From an uncultured Verrucomicrobiae bacterium (GTDB lineage Bacteria; Verrucomicrobiota; Verrucomicrobiia; Limisphaerales; UBA1096): a DNA stretch of 64,000 bases. Where the stretch lies: the NCBI GenBank assembly GCA_937770485.1, contig CALJHX010000013.1, forward strand, positions 1 through 64,000. The letters are read 5' to 3'. The notes below the pieces were generated by a model. The model worked only from the letters and a program-made list of their open reading frames with translations. It was not told where the DNA came from and did no database searches. The position numbers and the translations under genes are program-made. Below, piece after piece: positions 18,351 through 28,392 of the stretch. The first letter of the stretch is position 1. Every line of letters begins with the position of its first letter.

Positions 18351-20286
18351 TCACTGCAACGGCAAATTGGCAAGGCGAAAAATGACCATACCCAGTGGTG
18401 GCAACTCGATGACCAGCGACTGCTCAAGACCGTCCGCCGGTTGCCCCTCCGTTTCGCAACTTCCGTCGTTACCAAGGTTACTCCCGCCATACGCTGCGGC
18501 ATCGCTGTTGAGCAACTCCTCCCACCGGCCCGTCGCAGGCACGCCAACTCGATAGCCGTTTCGCGGAACCGGCGTGAAGTTGATGACGATCAGCAGCACC
18601 ACGGTGCCGGACTTGTCCCGGCGCAAAAACGACAGCACGGTGGCATCACGGTCGTTGCAGTTCACCCACTCAAACCCGGCCTCGACGAAATCAGCATTCC
18701 ACAACGCAGGCTCGCTCCGATACATCCGGTTGAGGTCGCGCACCCATGACTGGACGCCCCGGCCCGGCGAGTCGCCCTTGGCCAACTGCCAGTTGATTTG
18801 CCGGTCTTCGTTCCACTCATCCGCTTGGCCAAACTCGCCGCCCATAAAAAGCAACTGTTTGCCCGGAAATGTCCACTGGTAGCCCAGCAGCAAGCGGAGA
18901 TTGGCCATCCGCTGCCAGTCGTCGCCGGGCATTTTGGCGAGTAGCGACCCTTTCAAATGCACCACCTCATCGTGCGAGAGCGGCAGTACAAAATTCTCGC
19001 CGTAATGGTAAGTCATCGCAAATGTGACCTTGTCAAAATGGCATTTGCGATGAATCGGTTCCTCACACAGAAACTCTAAGTTGTCGTGCATCCAGCCCAT
19101 GTTCCACTTGAACGAAAACCCCAGTCCGCCGTCAACCGACGGACGAGACACCTTGGGCCAGGCGGTCGATTCCTCGGCTATGGTGACCACGCCGGGATGA
19201 CGCGTCAACACGTGGTGATTGACGTGTCGCAGAAATGCAATTGCCTCCAGGTTTTCCCTGCCACCGTGCTCGTTGGGCAGCCATTCGCCCGCTTCCCGCG
19301 AGTAGTCCAGGTAGAGCATCGAGGCAACGGCATCCACCCTCAGACCATCGACGTGAAAGCGCTCGCACCAATACAAAGCGTTGGCGGTGAGGAAATTGCG
19401 AACCTCAGCTCGGCCGAAATTAAAAACGAGCGTCCCCCAGTCGGGATGCTCCCCTCGGCGCGGGTCGGCGTGCTCGTAGAGCGCCGTGCCGTCGAACTGC
19501 GCCAGCGCAAAGTCGTCCCTCGGGAAGTGCGCCGGCACCCAGTCAAGAATCACGCCGATGCCTGCCGCGTGCAACGCATCAACCAATGCCGCAAAATCGT
19601 CCGGCGTTCCGTACCGGCTTGTCGGCGCATAAAAACCCGTAACCTGATAACCCCACGACGGATAGTAGGCGTGCTCAGCCACCGGCATAAACTCGACATG
19701 CGTAAAACCTATCTCCCGCACGTAGCCCACCAGTTCGTCGGCAAGTTCGCGGTACGAGTACGACTCAGCGTCGTTGTGCTTGCGCCACGAGCCAAGATGC
19801 ACTTCATAAATACTCATCGGCAATTCAAGCGCGTTTTGTGTTGCGCGCTGCTCAAGCCAAGCTTGGTCACTCCAAGAAAAACGGCTCGTGTCCCAGACGA
19901 TCGCCGCGCTCTTCGGCGCCTTCTCAAAGAAGCGCCCCATCGGGTCGGTTTTCAGCAGCAGCCGATCCTGCGCGTTGATCAGTTCGAACTTGTAATGCGC
20001 CCCCTGCCCGACCCCCGGCACGAACACCTCCCACACACCCCGAGTCACCCAAGCACCGCATCACGTGCCGCCGACCGTCCCAGTCGTTAAAGTCGCCGAC
20101 CACGCTCACTCGCTTGGCGTTCGGCGCCCAGACGGCAAACACCGTGCCGTGGACTCCTTCGACCTCGCGAAGCTGCGCGCCCAGATTGTCGTAAAGACGT
20201 AACTCGTTCTCCTCGCCGGTCAGATGCAATTCGGCGACTGAATGTGTCGGGGCAGGTTGTTCGTCGTTCGACCGCACGGCGCCCAT
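18351..20286 (-). CDS. glgB: 1,4-alpha-glucan branching enzyme (GlgB) with an apparent 1-nt frameshift near 20045-20060
   Basis: N-terminal ORF 19924..20286 ([32 protein letters not shown]) continues in another frame as [20 protein letters not shown]...[10 protein letters not shown]...[15 protein letters not shown]...[21 protein letters not shown]...[16 protein letters not shown]. Confidence 0.9.
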
Positions 20287-20376
20287 GCTGTTGAAACCAC
20301 CCCACCGCTGGCAAGGCTGGAAATGAACTTTCGCATTTACTCTTTATAGCCCAGCGGCAATAATTTTTTCCAAGAG

Positions 20377-20925
20377 ATGAGCATCACGACCAAAACAGGC
20401 GATGACGGCGAGACCGGCCTGCTGTTTTCTCGGCGAACCGGGAAGGACGACCCCCGGATTGCTGCCTGCGGCGATGTCGATGAACTCAACGCCGCCATCG
20501 GCTTGACCAAGGCGAATCTGCAAAACACAGAATTTGCTGAAAATTTAACCGCCATCCAGCAGACACTGATCGCCCTCATGGGCGAATTGGCCACATTGCC
20601 GGAAGATGCCGGGCAATATGCCAAAGCCCAGTTTGACAAATTAACCGCCGCCGACACAGCCAAGCTGGACAAACTGATCGGCGAACTGGAGGGAGATGGA
20701 CTGAGTTTCAAGGGCTGGGCGCTGCCCGGCGAGTCGGTGCCGTCGGCTCACCTGGACTTCGCCCGAACCGTCTGCCGCCGCGCCGAGCGTAGAGTTGTGA
20801 CGGTGTTGAGAACAGGAGCGTTGGCCGACTCGCAGGCAGTCGTGTACCTAAACCGCCTCTCCGACCTGCTGTGGCTCATGGCCCGGGCGGTTGCCAAAGC
20901 ACCCCCCAACGAACAACTGGCCTAG
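20377..20925 (+). CDS. PduO-type cob(I)yrinic acid a,c-diamide adenosyltransferase
   Basis: TKTGDDGETGLLFSRRTGKDDPRIAACGDVDELNAAIG; ARTVCRRAERRVV; YLNRLSDLLWLMAR. Confidence 0.92.
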   Translation: MSITTKTGDDGETGLLFSRRTGKDDPRIAACGDVDELNAAIGLTKANLQNTEFAENLTAIQQTLIALMGELATLPEDAGQYAKAQFDKLTAADTAKLDKLIGELEGDGLSFKGWALPGESVPSAHLDFARTVCRRAERRVVTVLRTGALADSQAVVYLNRLSDLLWLMARAVAKAPPNEQLA

Positions 20926-21016
20926 TCCGGCTTCCACAGGAGAAAAGTAAAAACGGACGAGTAAAGGACTGCAAAAAACTCTTGTTTTTTGTTTTAAAAG
21001 CCAAAATTTAAGCAAT

Positions 21017-21205
21017 TCAATTGTCCTTATCGTACATCACGTGACAAGTGATCTTATCTCCACTAAAAGCACCCTCAGTATAGATGCTTTCCTTGTCGGG
21101 ATAACCGACGAGCAAGTTGCCATTCACTTGGATCAGAATACGGTTGCCGATGACGGCGATCGTTTGCCTCGACAATTGATCGTCCGCAACCGTTGTTTCC
21201 GTCAT
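21017..21205 (-). pseudogene. Possible remnant of a DUF1080-like (concanavalin-fold) C-terminus
   Basis: QTIAVIGNRILIQVNGNLLVGYPDKESIYTEGAFSG resembles the C-terminal strand pattern of DUF1080 proteins; upstream part out of frame. Confidence 0.3.
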
Positions 21206-21448
21206 TTTTTGAAAAACAATACAGCCTGCCGGTTTTTTGCGCGTTGGCGCCCGGCACTCTCGGCACTGGCTTGCCGAAAACAGTCTGCGCTCACCCCGTG
21301 CTGCAGTCGATTCCCAGCAGAAAAAGCAGGATCAAACTATATCTCCGGAACGCCATTTCGTTGCACCGAACAGACAGCGACTATAAAAAGAACGGCCTTT
21401 GCATGACAAATGTCATGATGACATTTGCTGCTTTAGATTAAATCGAGT

Positions 21449-22303
21449 TTGAAACTACATCGCACATCTGGCGGCGTCATCTGCGAAATCGGCATTTACC
21501 GCGATCCGTGCAAATTGGTTGTGCTGGTGCCGACGATGGGCAACCTGCACGAGGGTCATCTGAGTCTGATTCGCCGCGCCCGCAAGATCGCCGGTGCCAA
21601 AGGCACAGTGGTCGTCAGTATTTTCGTCAACAAAACCCAGTTCGGGCCGGACGAGGATTTTGACAGCTACCCCCGCACCCTCGAGTGTGACATGGTGCTT
21701 TGCCGCGAAGCAGGCGCGGACATCCTGTTCGCGCCAAGAGACAAGACGATCTACCCTGCCGGGCACAGCACGTTCGTCGTCGAGTCGCGCTTGGCCAATC
21801 GGATGGAGGGAGCATCGCGACCAACACACTTCCGCGGCGTGACGACGGTCGTGGCCAAGCTGTTCAACTTGGTGCAACCGAACGTGGCTGTATTCGGCGC
21901 GAAGGACTGGCAGCAAGCCGCTGTAATCCAACAAATGACCGACGACTTGATCTTCCCCGTTAGAATCGTGGTCGCGCCGACAGTGCGGGAGCGGGACGGC
22001 TTGGCCTTGAGTTCGCGAAACGCCCACCTCTCCCCTGCCGAGCGCAAACAGGCAACGGTGCTCCGCGAGGTCATCCGTGTCGCCCGGGCCTCCGTGAAAA
22101 AGGCAACCGCCCCCCTGCCCTCTGCCGCGCTGCGCCGCAAGCTGGCGCGGCTCGTCGGCGAACAGAGCTTGGCCAAGCTGGACTATATCGAGTTCTTTGA
22201 CTCCAAGTCGCTCGAGCCGGCCAAGCGCGTAACTCGAGGCACGCATATGGCTTTGGCAGTGTCCTTCAGTACAACACGGCTCATTGACAACGGCCGGTTG
22301 TGA
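21449..22303 (+). CDS. panC: Pantoate--beta-alanine ligase
   Basis: LVPTMGNLHEGHLSLIRRARK; VSIFVNKTQFGPDEDFDSYPRTLE; FGAKDWQQAAVIQQM; ERDGLALSSRNAHLSP. Confidence 0.95.
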   Translation: MKLHRTSGGVICEIGIYRDPCKLVVLVPTMGNLHEGHLSLIRRARKIAGAKGTVVVSIFVNKTQFGPDEDFDSYPRTLECDMVLCREAGADILFAPRDKTIYPAGHSTFVVESRLANRMEGASRPTHFRGVTTVVAKLFNLVQPNVAVFGAKDWQQAAVIQQMTDDLIFPVRIVVAPTVRERDGLALSSRNAHLSPAERKQATVLREVIRVARASVKKATAPLPSAALRRKLARLVGEQSLAKLDYIEFFDSKSLEPAKRVTRGTHMALAVSFSTTRLIDNGRL

Positions 22304-22324
22304 CCGAACACTTTTCCGCAACAG

Positions 22325-23926
22325 ATGGCAGATTCCTCAAGGCAGTTTGATTTTTTGGTGCTTGGCAGCGGCATCGCCGGACTAACGTTTGCGCTCAAGG
22401 TCGCCCACGCCGGCTCCGTCGCGATAATCACGAAAAAGAATCGCGCCGAGTCCAACACCAACTACGCCCAGGGTGGCATCGCCGCCGTCACGAGCGAGGA
22501 GGACTCGTTCGAGAGCCACGTGAGCGACACGCTCGACGCCGGTGGCGAGCTTTGCAACGAGGCTGTCGTGCGCGGCATTGTGGAGGAGGGGCCTGCCCGC
22601 ATCAAGGAGCTGATCCAGCTCGGCATGAAGTTCTCCGAGCGGGAGAATCGCGGCCACCTCGAGCTCGACCTTGGCCGTGAGGGTGGCCACTCAAACCGCC
22701 GCATCCTGCATGCCAAGGACGTCACCGGCCGCGAGATTGAACGGGCGCTGCTGGCCGCCATCGCCGCGCACGAAAACATCACCGTCTTCGAGAACCACCT
22801 CGCCATCGACCTCATCACGACGGCCAAACTGGGCCAGGCGCAGGAAAACCGCTGCGTCGGCGTGTACGTGCTGAACAACCAAACGGGCGAGGTCGAGACA
22901 TTCTCCGCGCCTAGGATCACGCTGGCCACCGGCGGTTGCGGGAAGGTTTATCTCTATACATCGAACCCAGACATCGCCACCGGCGACGGCGTCGCAATGG
23001 CGTACCGAGCCGGGGCAACTATCGCCAACATGGAGTTCATCCAGTTTCACCCGACCTGCCTCTACCATCCCGAAGCCAAGTCGTTCCTGATCAGCGAGGC
23101 GGTGAGGGGTGAGGGCGGGGTGCTGGCGAACCTGCGCGGGGAACGATTCATGGAGGGCGTGCATCCGCTCGAGTCGCTCGCGCCGCGAGATGTCGTGGCC
23201 CGGGCGATTGACCGCGAGATGAAACGCAGCGGCGATGACCACGCGCTGCTCGACATCACGCACAAGCCAGCTCGATTCCTGATGGACCGTTTCCCAAACA
23301 TTTACAAAACCTGCCTGAGCTACGGGGTGGACATCACCAAGGAGCCGATCCCGGTCGTGCCGGCGGCGCATTACCAGTGCGGCGGCGTGCGGGTTGGCCG
23401 ACACGGCGAAACGGATCTAGCCGGCCTGTACGCCATAGGCGAGGTCGCCTGCACCGGGCTGCACGGTGCGAACCGACTCGCCAGCAACTCGCTGCTCGAG
23501 GCGCTCGTTTACGCGCGCCGCGCAGCTGGTCACGAGCTCGAGCATCCGCCGGAGCCGGTCGCCGTTGAACTGCCCAAGTGGCACTCCGGCAGCGCCACCG
23601 ACCCGGACGAGATGGTCGTCGTCTCGCATAACTGGGACGAGCTTCGGCGACTCATGTGGGACTACGTCGGCGTCGTCCGCACCGACAAGCGGCTGAAACG
23701 CGCGCTGGCCCGCGTCCGGAATCTGCAGGAGGAAATCCAAGCGTATTACTGGGACTTCACCGTGACGAGTGACCTGCTCGAGTTGCGAAACCTCGCCACC
23801 GTGGCCGAATTGATCGTGCGCTCGGCACTCGAGCGACGGGAAAGCCGAGGTCTCCATTACACGCTCGATTACCCCGAACCGGTGGACTCCCTCGCCCGAC
23901 AGGACACCCTCCTGCGCTGCGAATAG
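22325..23926 (+). CDS. nadB: L-aspartate oxidase
   Basis: DFLVLGSGIAGLTFALKVA; NYAQGGIAAV; GREGGHSNRRILHAKD; EFIQFHPTCLYHPEAKSFLISEAVRGEGGVL; CTGLHGANRLASNSLLEALV. Confidence 0.95.
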   Translation: MADSSRQFDFLVLGSGIAGLTFALKVAHAGSVAIITKKNRAESNTNYAQGGIAAVTSEEDSFESHVSDTLDAGGELCNEAVVRGIVEEGPARIKELIQLGMKFSERENRGHLELDLGREGGHSNRRILHAKDVTGREIERALLAAIAAHENITVFENHLAIDLITTAKLGQAQENRCVGVYVLNNQTGEVETFSAPRITLATGGCGKVYLYTSNPDIATGDGVAMAYRAGATIANMEFIQFHPTCLYHPEAKSFLISEAVRGEGGVLANLRGERFMEGVHPLESLAPRDVVARAIDREMKRSGDDHALLDITHKPARFLMDRFPNIYKTCLSYGVDITKEPIPVVPAAHYQCGGVRVGRHGETDLAGLYAIGEVACTGLHGANRLASNSLLEALVYARRAAGHELEHPPEPVAVELPKWHSGSATDPDEMVVVSHNWDELRRLMWDYVGVVRTDKRLKRALARVRNLQEEIQAYYWDFTVTSDLLELRNLATVAELIVRSALERRESRGLHYTLDYPEPVDSLARQDTLLRCE

Positions 23927-24038
23927 CGCTTGGCCAAGCGGGAAAAGTCGGCCCAGCCTACTTTTGGCTTAAACCCCCATCGCAGTTGCGCTACATTGCC
24001 CGCCCCTCCGGGAACAAACCACCGGTAACCATTCAACG

Positions 24039-24263
24039 ATGGACTCTTCAAACATGGACTTGGTGCGAATCTGCGCCGTCGCCTTCGCCGCTGTGCTGGC
24101 GATTTTATCGCTGCTTGCCGGCACTATTGCTGGCATCTGCCGCGCGTTCCCAGTGAATGCCGCCGACCTGCCGGATCCCGGCGCCGAGGAGGCAATCCGC
24201 CGAGCGGCGGCCAAGGCGTTTCCTAATTGCCGTGTCGCCGAAATTCGCGAAATCAAACCCTGA
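24039..24263 (+). CDS. oadG: OadG-like small membrane subunit of the sodium-pump decarboxylase
   Basis: 74 aa, one N-terminal TM helix, position directly upstream of oadA and oadB; assignment rests mainly on context. Confidence 0.5.
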   Translation: MDSSNMDLVRICAVAFAAVLAILSLLAGTIAGICRAFPVNAADLPDPGAEEAIRRAAAKAFPNCRVAEIREIKP

Positions 24264-24291
24264 CCCCTTGGCCAAGCGCACTTAATTTCCG

Positions 24292-26097
24292 ATGATATTC
24301 TCCGAGTCAAAAAAAGAAATCCGGGTGATGTTCACCCCGTTCCGCGACGGGCTCCAAAGCGTGTTCGGCGGCAAAACACGCCTCGGCGACATCCTGCCCG
24401 CGATCGAGGCCTCCGCAGCCGCCGGCATCCGTCACTTTGAGTTTGGCGGCGGGGCGCGGTTTCAAGCGCCGTTTTTTTATGTCGGCGAAGATCCGTTCCA
24501 GTGCATGGCTACCATCCGCAAAACGGTCGGGCCGGATGCCGATCTGCAGATTCTCACCCGCTCAGTCTCCGGCGTCACGCTGACCACACAGCGCACCTCC
24601 GCCCTCGCGCTGCAGGCCAAGTTGATGAAGAAGCACGGCACGACGACCGACCGCAATTTCGACTTCATGAACGACGTCGACAACCTGGTAAAGACCGGCC
24701 AGCCGATCGTCGATTCCGGAATGCACCATCAGGTTTGCGTCGCGCTGATGGGGTTGCCATTCCCGTCCGACCAGGCGCACACGCCGGAATTCTACATCAA
24801 CATCGTCCGCGAGCTGCTCAAGCGCGACATCCACTTTGACTCGGTCTGCCTCAAGGATGCCTCCGGCACGACAGATCCGCGCACCTGTTACGAGACGGCC
24901 AAGGGCATCAAGGCGATTTTGCCACCAGAGATTCCGCTTATCCAGCACACGCACGACACCGCCTCGACCGCTGTCGCCTGTTACATGGCCGGCATCGACG
25001 GGGGCGTCGATGGAATCGATCTCGCCGTGCGACCACTGGCTTCCGGCACGTCGCAGCCGGACGTCCGCTCGATGGCCCACGCGCTCAAGGGCACCGGTTA
25101 CAGCCTCGATATTGACCACACAAAGATGGACGAAATCGAGTCGCTGCTCAACGAAGGCTTGAGCGATTACGAGTTCAACCCGGTCACCACCTCGCCCGAC
25201 GCCCGCGTGGTCGGCTTCCCGATGCCGGGCGGCGCGATCGGCCCGAACGTCCACATGATGCAGTCGGCCGGCATCCTCGACAAATACAGCGCCGTGCTCG
25301 CGGAATTCCCCGAGGTCGTTCGCGCAGGTGGCGGCTGGACGAGCGTCACGCCCGGCAGCCAGCAGTATTGGCTGCAAGCGTTCAACAACGTGCTGCACGG
25401 CCGCTGGGAAAAAATCGACGCCGGATTCGGCAAGTCGGTTCTCGGTTATTTCGGCAAACCGCCGCTGTCCCCCGATCCGAAGGTGGTGAAAATTGCCGCC
25501 AAACAACTCGAGTTGCCGGTGTTCGACGGCGACCCACTCGAGGCCGCCCCCGACACGCTCGCCGAAGCCGAGGCCGCGCTGAAGGAACGCGGCATCGAGG
25601 TCACGGACGAAAACAAATTCCTCGTCGCAGCCGCGATTGTCCCCGGTAAAAACATGGAACTGAATGAGGGCATCCGACTGCTCGAAGGTCGTTCCAAAAT
25701 AACGCTGCCGCTGAAGAAAGAGCCGATCGTCGGAGCCGCAACGCTGACCGCGCCCACCAAGACAAAAGTCACCGTGAACGAAGGCGGCAACTCGCGCACC
25801 TACGAAGTCATCATCGAGCCGCCGGCATCGGCCAACGCTCCCGCGCTTGGCCAAGCGCAGCCAAGCGGCGGCCAAGCGACTGATGTGTTCTCCCCGTTCG
25901 ATGGCACCGTCGAGTTGGTCGAGGTCAACGTCAAGGTCGGCGACACAGTCACTCTTGGCCAAGTTGTCGCTGCGGTCGAGGCGATGAAAGCCAAGCACGA
26001 CGTGAAGGCCCCGTGCGCCGGTCGCGTCTCGGCGGTTCACGCAGCCATCGGCAACGAAGTCTCCGCCGGCAAACCAATCCTGAGCATCGAGGCCTGA
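24292..26097 (+). CDS. oadA: Oxaloacetate decarboxylase alpha subunit (carboxyltransferase plus biotinyl domain)
   Basis: FTPFRDGLQSVFGGK; CLKDASGTTDPRTCYE; PLIQHTHDTASTAVACYMAGIDGGVDGIDLA; C-terminal VVAAVEAMKAKHDVKAPCAG biotin site. Confidence 0.93.
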   Translation: MIFSESKKEIRVMFTPFRDGLQSVFGGKTRLGDILPAIEASAAAGIRHFEFGGGARFQAPFFYVGEDPFQCMATIRKTVGPDADLQILTRSVSGVTLTTQRTSALALQAKLMKKHGTTTDRNFDFMNDVDNLVKTGQPIVDSGMHHQVCVALMGLPFPSDQAHTPEFYINIVRELLKRDIHFDSVCLKDASGTTDPRTCYETAKGIKAILPPEIPLIQHTHDTASTAVACYMAGIDGGVDGIDLAVRPLASGTSQPDVRSMAHALKGTGYSLDIDHTKMDEIESLLNEGLSDYEFNPVTTSPDARVVGFPMPGGAIGPNVHMMQSAGILDKYSAVLAEFPEVVRAGGGWTSVTPGSQQYWLQAFNNVLHGRWEKIDAGFGKSVLGYFGKPPLSPDPKVVKIAAKQLELPVFDGDPLEAAPDTLAEAEAALKERGIEVTDENKFLVAAAIVPGKNMELNEGIRLLEGRSKITLPLKKEPIVGAATLTAPTKTKVTVNEGGNSRTYEVIIEPPASANAPALGQAQPSGGQATDVFSPFDGTVELVEVNVKVGDTVTLGQVVAAVEAMKAKHDVKAPCAGRVSAVHAAIGNEVSAGKPILSIEA

Positions 26098-26098
26098 A

Positions 26099-27265
26099 AT
26101 GGATATTATCCAAAAACTGTTCGAGAGTTCCGGCTTCGGCGGTGACGTCAGCCTCGTCTGGCAGAACTTCGTCATGTTCATCATCGGCGGCGTGCTGATC
26201 ACCCTCGCCGTCAAAAAAAACTTCGAGCCGTTGCTCCTGATCCCGATCGGTTTCGGCGCTATCCTAGCGAACCTCCCCGGCGCGGAAATGAGCGCCAAAC
26301 CTGAAGAAATTGGGGACAAATGGCCTCTTTTTGCCTTCATTTACCATTACACGATAAATAAAGCTGAACTACTTCCACCGATTATTTTCATGGGGGTTGG
26401 AGCCTTGACCGACTTTCGCCCGCTGCTCGGCCGCCCGATCACTTTCCTGCTTGGGGCTGCCGCTCAGATCGGCATTTTCCTCGCTGCGCTGGGCGCGTTT
26501 TACATTTTTGATTTCACTCTGAAAGAGGCGGCCTCCATCGGTATCATCGGCGGCGCGGACGGCCCGACCACTATTTATCTCACCGCCAAACTCGCACCTC
26601 ACCTGCTCGGTGCAGTGGCCGTCGCCGCGTATAGTTACATGGCGCTCGTGCCGGTGATTCAGCCGCCGATTATCAAGCTTCTCACCACTCAAAAGGAACG
26701 CGAGATCGACATGCCACAGGCGCGTCCAGTGTCGAAGACCGCCGTTGTTGTCTTCCCGATTGCCACTTGCGTTCTCACCGTGCTTTTCATCCCGGCCAGC
26801 GGCCCGCTCATCGGCATGCTGATGTTCGGCAACTTGATTCGCGAGTCCGGCGTCACCCAGCGCTTAAGCAGCACAGCGAGCGGCCCGCTGATCAACATCG
26901 TCACGATCTTCCTCGGCTTGATCGTCGGCGCGACAATGGAAGGTGAGAAATTTTTGAAGGGCGAAACACTCGCCATCCTCGCGCTGGGAATGGTTGCGTT
27001 TTGTTTCAGCACAGCCGGCGGCATCGTCTTCGCCAAGGTGCTGAACCTCTTCCTCGGCGAAGGTAAAAAAATCAACCCGTGCATCGGCGCGGCTGGTGTC
27101 TCCGCGGTGCCGATGGCCTCGCGGGTCGTACAAAACTTCGTCTCGAAGCACACCGACGGACGCGTCAATCCGCTCATGGCCGCCATGGGGCCAAACGTCG
27201 CCGGCGTGATCGGCTCCGCTGTTTCAGCCGGGGTGTTTCTGTCGCTCATCAAGGCGTTGCAATGA
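26099..27265 (+). CDS. oadB: Sodium-translocating decarboxylase beta subunit
   Basis: MGVGALTDFRPLLGRP; IGIIGGADGPTTIYLTAKLAPHLLGAVAVAAYSYMALVP; GNLIRESGVTQRLS; NPCIGAAGVSAVPMASRVVQ. Confidence 0.95.
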   Translation: MDIIQKLFESSGFGGDVSLVWQNFVMFIIGGVLITLAVKKNFEPLLLIPIGFGAILANLPGAEMSAKPEEIGDKWPLFAFIYHYTINKAELLPPIIFMGVGALTDFRPLLGRPITFLLGAAAQIGIFLAALGAFYIFDFTLKEAASIGIIGGADGPTTIYLTAKLAPHLLGAVAVAAYSYMALVPVIQPPIIKLLTTQKEREIDMPQARPVSKTAVVVFPIATCVLTVLFIPASGPLIGMLMFGNLIRESGVTQRLSSTASGPLINIVTIFLGLIVGATMEGEKFLKGETLAILALGMVAFCFSTAGGIVFAKVLNLFLGEGKKINPCIGAAGVSAVPMASRVVQNFVSKHTDGRVNPLMAAMGPNVAGVIGSAVSAGVFLSLIKALQ

Positions 27266-28392
27266 GCCACGGCGAGATTCATGCTTGGAACATCCTCGAC
27301 CGCCAGCCGGTTATAGCCAAGTGGGAGGAAGGCCTCTTCACCGAAATCACCACCACCGACGAGCCTCCTGCCGAGGTCAAGTGGATCGGCCCGCCGTTGC
27401 TTGACATACAGGTCAACGGCTTCGCCGGGATCGATTTTCAGCAGGACGACCTCTCGGAAGCCGATCTGCTCCATGCCGTCGAGCAACTTGCCCAAGCGTG
27501 CTGCGACCGAATTCTTTTCACCCTCGTCACCGACGGCTGGGAGGCGATGACCCGCCGCTTGGCCAGGGCCAAACAACTCCGCGACGCCCATCCGGCGCTT
27601 GGCCGGGCGATCGCCGGCTGGCACATCGAGGGACCGTTTCTCTCCGCCGAGACCGGTTACTGCGGCGCGCATCCCTCCGACAAAATGCTCACACCCACGC
27701 CGGAGCGCGTCGCCAAGTTGCGCGAACTCGCCGGGGACGATCCCCTGCTCCTCACGATGGCTCCCGAGGTCAACGGCGGACTGAAGGGCTTTGGCACGGC
27801 GCGCGAACTTGGCATTCGCGTCTCCATCGGCCACACCAACGCTTCAGGGCACATTCTTCGACGAGTGACCGCCGCCGGCCCGGCAGGCTTCACGCATCTC
27901 GGCAACGGCTGCCCCGCCATACTCGACCGCGCCGACAACATCCTTTGGCGCGCGCTCGACACCCCCGGCCTGACCTGCGGCCTCATCCCCGACCGGTGGC
28001 ACGTGTCGCCCACGCTGTTCCGGTTGATTCACCGACTCGTCGATTCCGATTCAATTTACTACACCACCGACGCGATGGCCGCGGCCGGTGCGCCCCCCGG
28101 AAAATACCGGCTTGGTCAACTGGAACTCGAGGTCGGCCCGGAGCAAATCGTCCGGCTTCCAGGCACACCGAACCTCGCCGGCTCCGCACTCACGCCGATC
28201 GAGGGTGTCCGCCGTGCCGCTGAGATGCTCAATTGCGACTGGCAGGACGTTTGGCCCAAGTTCAGCCAAGCCCCGGCGCGGTTCATGGGGCTGGAGGAAG
28301 GATTCAGCGTCGGTGCGCCCGCAAACTTCGCGCTGATCCAAACCGACACAGCCAACCAGATCATGTCTCACAGCCTGCAACTGGCGCACTAA
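27262..28392 (+). CDS. nagA: N-acetylglucosamine-6-phosphate deacetylase
   Basis: PPLLDIQVNGFAGIDFQ; AGWHIEGPFLS; VSIGHTNASG; FTHLGNGCP; YYTTDAMAAAGAPPGKY; start overlaps oadB stop. Confidence 0.9.
   Translation: MSHGEIHAWNILDRQPVIAKWEEGLFTEITTTDEPPAEVKWIGPPLLDIQVNGFAGIDFQQDDLSEADLLHAVEQLAQACCDRILFTLVTDGWEAMTRRLARAKQLRDAHPALGRAIAGWHIEGPFLSAETGYCGAHPSDKMLTPTPERVAKLRELAGDDPLLLTMAPEVNGGLKGFGTARELGIRVSIGHTNASGHILRRVTAAGPAGFTHLGNGCPAILDRADNILWRALDTPGLTCGLIPDRWHVSPTLFRLIHRLVDSDSIYYTTDAMAAAGAPPGKYRLGQLELEVGPEQIVRLPGTPNLAGSALTPIEGVRRAAEMLNCDWQDVWPKFSQAPARFMGLEEGFSVGAPANFALIQTDTANQIMSHSLQLAH

Noticed and set aside
24562-26340. 592-aa minus-strand ORF opposite oadA
   Set aside because: Shadow ORF; no recognisable domain, and oadA on the other strand has full motif support.
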